DNA of 64,000 nucleotides, from assembly GCA_958450365.1 (NCBI GenBank), contig CAUEEP010000924.1:1250501-1314500 (forward strand), written 5' to 3'. Numbering within the stretch: the first letter of the stretch is position 1; the number at the start of each line of letters is the position of its first letter. The translations under genes and the position numbers were made by a program. The notes below the pieces were generated by a model. The model did not search any database. It was not told where the DNA came from and saw only the letters and a list, made by a program, of their open reading frames with translations. The stretch is from Mesorhabditis belari (taxonomy: Eukaryota > Nematoda > Chromadorea > Rhabditida > Rhabditidae). This document shows positions 56,511-64,000 of the stretch, one piece after another.

Positions 56511-57227
56511 GTAAAGGCTGTAATTCAGCTGTAAATTTGTGCGTTTTTCAGAGTCAAGCAATCGATTGAAGCTATTTTATTGAGTCTAGCAATAGGAACT
56601 CGGGTTTAAATCATACCAGAAGAGATTCAGGGTTCAGGAGATTCAGGGTAAGGCAAATACCGTAGCACTGAAGTTGGGAAAGATTTCGGGCCTTCAGGCG
56701 GATGCCCAAACAGAGTCCCGCGATCGCGACCCTGTGCACAAACAGTAGCGGCACGCTGGGTGCTGGGAGATGGGGTTCAAGGGAACAGAAAGGGTAGAGG
56801 CCAAGCCGAGTCCCGTTCTTTCTTCTTCTTCTGAAACCGATGTGTCCACACACGCCTTCTCGGGTCCTCCTTTTCTCTATGATTCACCAATATTGTTTAC
56901 TTTTTTAATCCTTGTTTTCTTGGTGATTGTTTTGATTTTTGTTTGTCAGTGTTCACTAGAAAGCTTCAAATCTCATGATCAAAGTCAGTAGCTTGGATAA
57001 GCTACTTGATACTGACTTGGGCTTGGATAAGCTACTTGATATTGACTTGGGCTTGGATAAGCTACTTTTCAAGCCATGGCTGGCTGATCAGGCTAACCTA
57101 ATCAGCTGATAGGCCTATCTTTTGGCAAGTTTGACCAACAATGAGATCAGTGATTTGGATGTTAGGAAATTATGCGATTGATAGGTCAAAGATTTGAAAT
57201 TATCTAACAGCTGTAAGACCAATCTAC
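56511..57227. other. No gene supported
   Basis: A plus-strand frame at 56770-56991 has one strong hydrophobic segment (ILFTFLILVFLVIVLIFV), but no exon context or family is recognised. GCTTGGATAAGCTACTTGAT is repeated three times at 56991-57068. Confidence 0.3.
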
Positions 57228-57625
57228 TATACGTAAAAGATCTGTCTGTTTGTCTGTGCGCACACTTTGCGCATAATGGGCTGTTTTAAATAACTTATAG
57301 TTAGTTTGGCTTAGAATTTGATGTAGTTATCCAACAAGTTGTTAAATTTAAAAAAAATCAAAACTTTGACGCGGGCGGGAGTCGAACCCGGGTCGTGTGG
57401 GCTAGAGACAAGGGCTCTCGCACTGCGCCAACGGGACCGGCTGGTCCCCGAGGACGGCCGAGTAGTTAACAAGCACGGTCGGTTAACGAGCGGTCAACGG
57501 GCATGGCCGTGTGGTTAAAAAGCATGGCCGGTTGACCAGATTCTAAGGGGGGATGGCCGGGTGGTTAACGCGCGCGTCTCTCAATCGAACGGAAGAGAGA
57601 GGTCGCAGGTTCGACTCCACTCGTC
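57228..57625. mobile_element. Composite element with opposed tRNA-like modules, copy 1
   Basis: Starts near GTCTGTTTGTCTGTGCG. It then carries TAACTTATAGTTAGTTTGGC, a minus-strand tRNA-like module (57368-57440; GGCGCAGTGCGAGAGC and GGGTTCGACTCCC boxes), three partial GGCCG-GTGGTTAA pieces, and a plus-strand tRNA-like module (57545-57625; GGCCGGGTGGTTAAC and GGTTCGACTCC boxes). The same order is seen at 62512-62905. It resembles a tRNA-derived SINE, but with promoters at both ends facing inward. Confidence 0.65.
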
Positions 57626-58318
57626 GTCAATCCGTTTGCTTTTTACTCCAAAAACCTAAAAGTCAACTCAAGACTTAATAGTAAAGCTTGCCAAGTAGGA
57701 CGACAACGGCAAAGCTTGACAAATGCGATTGATAGGGGAGTTGTAAAGATCTATAGTTGATTTATTGTTGTTGTTGTTGTTGTGATCAATTGTAAGGTAA
57801 GTTGATTGCAAGTAAACTTGTTTTCTCAAGTAATCCTGATCTATCTATCTATCTATCACCCAAATCTATTGAGCAACCCAACAATTCCTAGAATCTCGAA
57901 ATGTTTTTTTGTGCCGGCTAAAAATGGAGTCCTCCGGGAGGAGAAGGGGTCAGGTGTTTGCGAGGGTTTGTGACAAAGGCATAGCGGTTTGTTCTCTTTT
58001 TGTGTGCACGGTGCTTTGATTGGGGGGAAAAGGGGTGGACAGTGTCCCTTCTCGTGACTCACGAGGCATCGTCCTCTCCACCTCTTCTCCGCCTCTTCTC
58101 CGCCTCTTCTCCACCTCTTCTCCCGGGCACTCCTCCCGATTTGGTAGCCAGGCGCTTTTTTGCCTCTTTTTCAAGGGATCGCCTCTTTCCCCTACGGGCA
58201 TACTGCCCAAAACAACCCTGAAGGACTCTTTGGAATGACTGGACTCTTTGGAATGAAATCACGAAGTCACAGTTCGAATTTCAAGTTGTTTATGTCTAAT
58301 TTTGGCTGTTTTGACTTA
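57626..58318. other. Simple repeats, no gene supported
   Basis: Holds (TTG)n at 57762-57781, (CTAT)n at 57841-57857 and a CCTCTTCTCCG array at 58079-58122. Overlapping frames around 57856-58262 have no recognised domain. Confidence 0.4.
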
Positions 58319-58853
58319 CCGTAAATACTGTAACTAGTACCCCACCGCCCTCGTACAGTCACGTAGTCGTACAGTCGCGTATAGTCGTACAGTCGCGTAC
58401 AGTCGTACAGTCGCGTACAGTCGTACAGTCGCGTACAGTCGTACAGTCGCGTACAGTCGTACAGTCGCGTACAGTCGTACAGTCGCGTACAGTCGTACAG
58501 TCGCGTACAGTCGTACAGTCGCGTACAGTCGTACAGTCGCATACAGTCGTACAGTCTCGTAGTCGTACAGTCGCGTAGTCGTACAATCGCGTAGTCGTAC
58601 ATTCGAGTAGTCGTACAGTCGCGTACAAAAGTTTTTTAGTATTTCATTTGTTTTCAAAGCGCCCGTACTTTCAAAAAATGCGTCTTTGGTATCAAAAAAA
58701 TAGCCCTGAATTTCAGCTATTTTTTGATACCTTTGCGCGCATTGTAGCATAAACCAGTGTCGAGAAAAGCGCGTCCAAAGCTAGGCTACGCAACACTCCG
58801 CACCGTCATTATGGGAGTGCGGAGTGTTGCGTAGTCTATTACAGTATTTACGG
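58319..58853. repeat. Foldback with internal array and hairpins
   Basis: The ends CCGTAAATACTGTAA (58319-58333) and TTACAGTATTTACGG (58839-58853) are perfect inverted repeats. Inside is an array of GTACAGTCGTACAGTCGC (18 bp, 58355-58622), a hairpin of GGTATCAAAAAAATAGC with its complement (58688-58730), and a 20-bp hairpin CTACGCAACACTCCGCAC (58784-58836). Long Tyr/Asp/Cys/Thr-rich frames in the array are artefacts. Confidence 0.75.
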
Positions 58854-59277
58854 TAGGAATTTACGGTATTTTGACTATTTCAGCCTTTAGTTGGGTTCTT
58901 TCTACAGTTTTTAACCTCATTTTTTCACAAATTCATCCAATTTTCTGTTAGAGTATATCGCTTTTGAATCGCTTCAGTTTTGGAGCTCTAATTTTTGCTT
59001 TATTTCATTTTTGCTTTATTTCAGCCATTTGTGAGAGGATCTTCTCGTAAAAACTAGCTTCATTTTGTTATAAATTGAGTCGATTTTTGTTTTCTATGAA
59101 TGCTAAGCTTTGTATGAATGCTAATTTGTTCAGTTTTTCTAAAATCTTTCAAAACTACTTCATTCTACTTGATCTATTTGATTTTTCCTTTAAAAAGTAG
59201 CTTCTATTTTAAAAGCTTCTGTTTTACCTGACTTACTTGACTAATTTGTATCAAATAAGCTCTGTGGCAAGGTCTAA
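58854..59277. other. Intergenic, nothing coding seen
   Basis: T-rich sequence without recognisable features. Confidence 0.4.
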
Positions 59278-59462
59278 GCAAGAGCTCGAGTCTAAGCAGC
59301 AACTCGAGTCTAAGCAGCAACTCGAGTCTAAGCAGCAGCTCGAGTCTAAGCAGCAGCTCGAGTCTAAGCAGCAGCTCGAGTCTAAGCAGCAACTCGAGTC
59401 TAAGCAGCAGCTCGAGTCTAAGCAGCAGCTCGAGTCTAAGCAGCAGCTCGAGTCTAAGCATC
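59278..59462. repeat. 18-bp array CTCGAGTCTAAGCAGCAG, ten units
   Basis: Highly homogeneous. Open as (Glu-Ser-Lys-Gln-Gln-Leu)n on the plus strand and as Leu- or Cys-rich repeats on the minus strand. Each unit holds a CTCGAG site. No coding context. Confidence 0.92.
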
Positions 59463-59742
59463 GATCATTTCGCAAAACTGTCAGCAAGATTACTGTAGGA
59501 TTACTTTAGATAAGATAATAAGATACTTTAGATAATATTTAGATACTTTAGATAGTACTTATACTAATTTGAAAGCGAAATAAAAAGAAGCTATTCTGAA
59601 GATGATTCAAACGAGTCCATGAAAAGCCAATGAGAAGAAGAAAGCTGTGAAATTGAAATCTAAGTAGAGATGGGTATTCGAAAAAGTAATTCTTGTTCTT
59701 TATTTGATAAAACCAACTAAGGATTCAAAATTCAGAACCTAT

Positions 59743-60080
59743 TAGGTTGTTCGGATATAAACGAGCGTTTGCACTGCTTAAGGAAGCCATTTCTCGTGAA
59801 CTCGTGAGGAAGCCATTTCCCGCAGCTGATCGCTTTTCCAATGGCCTGGAGATGCTCATCAATAGTAGAATTTGAACATAGAAGCATGAACATAGGTTGT
59901 AGAGGCTCGAAATACACAAGGCCCTTGTTATTCCACCATCCTGCGAGCATGAGCTTTTTCCCATGAACGTCTGGTTTCACGGTCGCATTCGACCGTTCTC
60001 CTGGTCCTAGCCATTGCCGTTTTTAAATAGTATCATCGAAATAGATCCACTTCTCATCTCCAGTAACGGGAGAATCAAAA
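59743..60080 (-). pseudogene. Mariner transposase catalytic-domain fragment
   Basis: On the minus strand the order is SPVTGDEKWI, then KRQWLGPGERSNATVKPD, then VHGKKLMLAGWWNNKGLVYF, typical of the first catalytic Asp region of mariner. The following part (LQAIGKAISCGKWLPHEFTR) is degenerate. No inverted ends are found, so it is an isolated fragment. Confidence 0.72.
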
Positions 60081-60235
60081 AGCCATGATCTTTAGCGTGG
60101 CGGATGAGAATTCCGGCAATAGCGACCGGTGAAGCCTTGTTTGCACTGTCAAAAACAAGAGCTCCAGGCATTCATCTGCTTCTTACTTTTCCTCTTTCTT
60201 CAATTTCAACTCTAGTCACTCGATTAGTCGAAGGT

Positions 60236-60352
60236 TTTTTCTATTTTCTATTTTCTATTTTCTATTTTCTATTTTCTATTTTCTATTTTCTATTTTCTAT
60301 TTTCTATTTTCTATTTTCTATTTTCTATTTTCTATTTTCTATTTTCTCACAG
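60236..60352. repeat. 7-bp array TATTTTC
   Basis: About 16 nearly perfect units. Reads as a 7-residue FYFLFSI repeat in all three frames; a satellite, not a membrane protein. Confidence 0.92.
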
Positions 60353-61146
60353 TGCCATTCGAGAGTTAAAGTACTGTTTTTAAATCGAATTTCCAAATCC
60401 TTTGCCCAAATCCCTTTCCCAAACCAGGTACGTATTGTTTCCATCGAATTCCCCAATCGAATTGTCCGAAAAGTTACCAGTTTCTCGTGCCTTTTCCCTT
60501 TTTCCCTAAAATAGGTGAAAGGGGATGAAAGAAGGGGTCAAATCAGGTCTGACCACTCAGGGGTGAAAGCCTTTTCACCCTCACATCCCCTTTCCCCTCC
60601 AGGGGAATTGTTGATGGAAAAAAAAGAAAGGAAAAGAGACCGGTTGGCAACTGGTATCCCGAGGTGAAACACTCTCACTTTTCCTTTCCTTTCTCACTTT
60701 TCCTTTCACCTCTTGTGTGAAATCCGAAAACTCGGATCCATGAGAATGAGTCAACAATGATCCTGGATGAGGTGAAAGGTGAAAGGGGATGAAAGAAGGG
60801 ATCAAATGATGAGTGATGAGCCTGGAGGCATCTGCCTAGTAATATTTTGCAAATCAGAGTTCTTATAGTTAGTATTCCGGTCTTGTAATGCTTTATTTAA
60901 GCTAGGGTTCTGTTGTAGGATTCTAGAATCATAGCTAAGCTCTATAATACTTAACTACGATTCTAGAATCGTAGTTAAGTTAAGCTAGTAGCCATAGTTA
61001 AGCTCGAAGCTATTTAGAAGTTGTGATTATTTCCGGGACTTGTTCATCAATGGTGTAAAGAGCTATTTGAGCTTTTGTTCGGGTTCAATTCCTTGGGTTC
61101 AACTTCTCGGGTCGGATTTCTCGGGTTCACTTCAGTTGGTGGGTCA
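60353..61146. other. No gene supported
   Basis: GGTGAAAGGGGATGAAAGAAGG occurs twice (60512-60535 and 60775-60798). Weak CGTAGTTAAGCT repeats near 60940-61010. Confidence 0.4.
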
Positions 61147-61148
61147 GT

Positions 61149-61235
61149 TGGTGGTGTAGTGGTGTAGTGGATAAGAGGCTAGTATCAAGCGCGAGCTGTT
61201 CACGTTTTTGCTCGGGTTCAATCCCTTTTGCAGCT
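61149..61235 (+). pseudogene. tRNA-like sequence
   Basis: GTGGTGTAGTGGATAAGAGGC resembles a D arm with a small tandem duplication (GGTGTAGT twice). GCTCGGGTTCAATCCC is a T arm. The anticodon region is not canonical. Confidence 0.4.
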
Positions 61236-61387
61236 AAATCAATGTGTAGACGACCAAATAGACATAGAAACCCAAATAGAAAGCGTTTTTTCGTCTCGTC
61301 CAGGTCTCGAGGGTAAAAACTAAAAACGGCATCAGATTCCCGGTGAAATTCTCTACAAGATTGTCTGAGTCTTGTTTTGAAAGGCCG

Positions 61388-61484
61388 GTGAGCTGGAAGA
61401 GCTGGAAGAGCTGGAAGAGCTGGAAGAGCTGGAAGAGCTGGAAGAGCTGGAAGAGCTGGAAGAGCTGGAAGAGCTGGAAGAGCC
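61388..61484. repeat. 9-bp array AGCTGGAAG
   Basis: About ten nearly perfect units. Two stray units (AGCTGGAAGAG and AGTTGGAAAAG) lie at 61524-61545. Confidence 0.9.
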
Positions 61485-61663
61485 TCTACCTTGTAAGAAA
61501 GCCGCTAGTAAGATAGTTTATCGTAGCTGGAAGAGTTGGAAAAGTTGCGCAGACGTACTAACAATAAGAATCCATAGGCATTCTTTTGAGTAAAACCAAT
61601 TGTATTGCAATGTCTACAAGCGTGATCTTTTAAATGTTCGCTTTAGTAAGACAATTATTACAA

Positions 61664-61808
61664 TACCTGTACTCTCTACCGTACTACTGTACTACTGTAC
61701 TATTGTACTACGGTACTACCGTACTAGTGCACTGCCGTACTACTGCACTATTACTGCTGTACTACCGTACTACTGTACTATTAAAGTAGTACGGTAGAGA
61801 GTACAGGT
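61664..61808. repeat. Inverted repeat enclosing a TACTG array
   Basis: CCTGTACTCTCTACCGTACT and its complement AGTACGGTAGAGAGTACAGG pair across about 95 bp of ACTGTACTACCGT-type units. Confidence 0.75.
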
Positions 61809-62511
61809 CCCGGGAAGGTTTCCCCGCGAAGATTTCGGGACCTTCATACAAAGAGTTGTGCAAGCATAACTAGTCAAACAAAATCTACAATTAACTATTT
61901 TATTACATCACCAACCCCGATCACCAACCCCGATCGCTGCCAATTGAGGCGATCGTTGTCCTTGTTTCCCCGCGAAGATTTCGGGTCGATTTTACGAGTG
62001 AACAGAAGAAGACAAGAAATGGAAGAGAAATGGAAGAGAAATGGAAGACAAAGGAAAGCTGAAAGAATTGGTGACCCCATTTGGATAGATGGATTGGGGA
62101 AAGAGCTCGAGATCGGCAAAAGGGGGATCGGGATGAAATCGAAAGCTCTCTCTCCTGCACACTTCACTTCAAAGTCAGTCAGTCCGGCAAAATCGAGGGC
62201 GAGCTGCTTTGTCGATGTCTCTTTTCAATGGGCAATCTCGAATCGAATCCAAATCTCTTTCCCAATTTTGTTCTCGCCGCGAGAAAGGTGTCTTGGGCGC
62301 TGCCTGGCTCTTCTCGATCAAAATTGCAAAAACAGGGGCAACCTGGTTTCGGAATTGAGACTTTGGGAAGAAAGAAGATACGAAAGGTTCTAAAGGTTCG
62401 AACTTGTAGTGATCGAACGACTCGTTTACAGTAGGACAAGTAGAGAAGTTAGAACATAGTCATTACAATAATAGATAATAGAAAAACTGTGCTAATTTGG
62501 CTTCGGATATC
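61809..62511. other. No gene supported
   Basis: CCCCGCGAAGATTTCGGG occurs at 61822-61839 and 61968-61985. Overlapping open frames of 80-149 codons on both strands (61895-62439) have no recognised domain. Confidence 0.35.
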
Positions 62512-62905
62512 TGCTATATATAAAAGAGCTGTGTCTGTCTGTCTGTCTGAGCCGTTTCAAATTACTTATAGTTAGTTTGACTCAAAATTCCATGAAGTTC
62601 TGAAAACTGTTTTTAAATTTGTAAAAAAACAAATGCCCCGACGCATGCCGGAGTCGAACCCGGGTCGTGTGGGCTAGAGACAAGGGCGCTCGCACTGCGC
62701 CAACAGGGCCGGGCGGGCTCCGAGGACGGCCGGGTAGTTAACAAGCCTAACCGGTTAACGAGCGGTCAACGACCATGGCCGAGTGGTTAACAGGCATGGC
62801 CGCTTGACGGGTTTGTAAGAGACCATGGCCGAGTGGTTAACGCGGGCGTTTCTGAAACGAACGAAAGAGAGAGGTCGTGGGTTCGATTCCCTTTGCCGCC
62901 AATTT
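62512..62905. mobile_element. Composite element with opposed tRNA-like modules, copy 2
   Basis: Same layout as 57228-57625: (GTCT)n start, TTACTTATAGTTAGTTTGAC, a minus-strand module (62640-62712), GGCCGAGTGGTTAAC pieces at 62777 and 62825, and a plus-strand module (62822-62902). In the plus module CGTTT-CTGAAAC-GAACG makes a proper anticodon arm with GAA (Phe) on a leucine/serine-like body, but the acceptor halves do not pair. Confidence 0.65.
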
Positions 62906-62956
62906 CTTGGCAATGAATGAATGAATGTCCAATAAGTCAAGAAACTAATGGCAAAG

Positions 62957-63027
62957 GAACCGAGGGGAATTGAATCCCCTTCTGCTTCTGGGCAGATGCT
63001 CTACTACTGAACTGAGCTATCAGCCCA
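62957..63027 (-). pseudogene. tRNA-like sequence
   Basis: GGGCTGA can pair with TCGGTTC (three G-T pairs), and GATAGCTCAG...GTAGAGC and TCTGC...GCAGA form D and anticodon stems. The anticodon loop has six bases and the variable loop is missing, so it is likely dead. Confidence 0.5.
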
Positions 63028-63548
63028 CTTTGCTCAAGAAGCAAGAGGAAGAAAGAGAGGAAGAAAGAGAGGAAGCAAGAGGAAGCAAGCTAGAGGAAGC
63101 AAGTTAGAAGACACAAATTCCCTAACCCAGCACCACTCTTGTTTTTCTCTCTAATTTCAAAGGCATTGAAAGGTTGGCAAAGGTGAGATAGCACGTATCA
63201 GCTGTCCCTTTCACTCAATTTAAAGCCACGATACGTTCACGTTGGAATGGGGAAAGAGGGTGTCCAAATGAACGAAATGGCAAAAGAAAGAAAGAGGTGA
63301 AAGGGCCGGTCAGCTGCCATCGAATGCCCTTTGCCAGCTGTGGATCATGTACGAAAGCTCATTGTTGTAATTGTATGCTGGCTGGGTTTTTGTGTGTTTA
63401 AATTTTTCATTTTTTTTTGTTTATTTTGTGGAGAAACGTTTCTTAACAATAAGTTTATTTAAATTTTTAAAAACAAAATTTTCCTAGCCGATTGACTTAC
63501 AATTTTAATAGCAATAAATACAAATTTTTGATATCTATCAATTTTAAT
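63028..63548. other. Intergenic, nothing coding seen
   Basis: GAGGAAGAAAGA and GAAGCAAG short repeats at 63043-63105, then AT-rich sequence. Confidence 0.4.
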
Positions 63549-63605
63549 AGCTACCATATTTTCTCTAATAGTAGTGCACCCTGGCGAGCCGATTTGGTGA
63601 CTATC
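63549..63605. repeat. Partial end of the long-TIR element
   Basis: ATATTTTCTCTAATAGTAGTGCACC followed by GGCGAGCCGATTTGGTGAC matches the terminal region of 22595-23537 (right end, inverted). Confidence 0.65.
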
Positions 63606-63765
63606 TGGCTATGGCAGCTTCTTGCTGGCTTGCTGGATGGCTGCTGGCTTGCTGGCTTCTTGCTAGCTTCTTGTGTTTATCTGAATTCAGAAAAACCCAT
63701 TCTATCATTGGCATTAAGTATTCAACTTATCTCTATCTTTTTATCTAGACCTTAAAAAGTAAAAG

Positions 63766-63832
63766 TAGTCCAGTGGTAAAGCATCTGCCTAGAAAGCTGT
63801 TCAATTCAAAGGTTCAATTCCCTTTGCGATCT
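63766..63832 (+). pseudogene. tRNA-like sequence
   Basis: GTAGTCCAGTGGTAAAGCATCTGCC and AAAGGTTCAATTCCCTTT give D- and T-arm-like parts. The anticodon stem is broken. Related to 53331-53400 and 62957-63027. Confidence 0.4.
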
Positions 63833-63892
63833 TTCTTTCTTTTTTTAGTCATCAGGCTCAAGACGTTCTAGTTAATCAAAATTGATTAATTA

Positions 63893-64000
63893 GAATGGAG
63901 CCTAAGTCTGAGCCTGAGTCTGAGCCTAAACCTGAGCCTGAGCCTAAACCTGAGCCTGAGCCTAAGCCTGAACCTGAGCCTAAGCCTGAGCCTAAGCCTA
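63893..64000. repeat. Hexamer array of telomere-like variants
   Basis: At least 17 units of CCTAAG, CCTGAG, CCTAAA or TCTGAG run to the window edge. GCCTAA is the complement of the nematode telomere hexamer TTAGGC, mixed here with GCCTGA variants. Confidence 0.8.

Noticed and set aside
58267..58750. Tyr/Asp/Cys/Thr-rich proteins on the minus strand
   Set aside because: Three frames of an 18-bp array inside a foldback.
60104..60514. Membrane protein with FYFLFSI repeats
   Set aside because: A 7-bp TATTTTC satellite gives the same hydrophobic peptide in every frame.
61895..62439. Overlapping open frames up to 149 codons on both strands
   Set aside because: No domain, splice pattern or repeat relation supports any one; frames overlap on both strands. 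Left as unsupported rather than excluded.

Overview
This window is eukaryotic and most likely comes from a nematode, probably free-living and rhabditid-like. It is AT-rich. Genes are split by many short introns with GTAAG/GTGAG donors and TTTTCAG/TTTTAG acceptors. One gene looks like a nematode serpentine chemoreceptor, and one tRNA has the form of the nematode-specific V-arm tRNA (leucine-type body, UAU anticodon). Mariner and Tc1 elements are frequent. I cannot name the species.

Four protein genes can be rebuilt exon by exon with consistent intron phases. (1) A seven-transmembrane chemoreceptor of the Sre-like type lies on the minus strand at 1060-3556, with a mariner element inside one intron. 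(2) A secreted TIMP/netrin-like (NTR) domain protein lies on the plus strand at 7003-10082; its last codons run into a 14-bp minisatellite. (3) A complete type-B carboxylesterase (14 exons, 558 residues, triad intact) lies on the minus strand at 23676-12054; its introns hold arrays, foldbacks, tRNA-like sequences and a mariner. (4) An ankyrin-repeat DHHC palmitoyltransferase of the HIP14/ZDHHC17 type lies on the plus strand at 47908-50827 (12 exons).

The rest is a repeat desert, mainly 24-47 kb and 51-64 kb. Mobile remnants include three copies of one mariner family (TIR starting TTGGGTTGGTGAATTG or TTGGATTGG), at least four other mariner derivatives or fragments, Tc1-like pieces, the 3' end of a non-LTR retrotransposon, four copies of a palindromic element with ends GGGAGTGGGACAAATG, a long-TIR element at 22.6-23.5 kb, and two copies of a composite element with tRNA-like modules facing opposite ways. 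More than twenty minisatellites with units of 6-69 bp are present, and at least four sit inside transposon remains. tRNA-like sequences with intact B boxes but broken folds are scattered throughout, many in introns.

The most unusual themes are tandem arrays grown out of transposase coding sequence (one repeats the motif that carries a catalytic aspartate), the V-arm tRNA lying in a 0.9-kb inverted duplication, the composite two-tRNA element, and a TIMP-like protein whose Cys-x-Cys start is separated from its signal peptide by a Thr/Ser-rich stretch.
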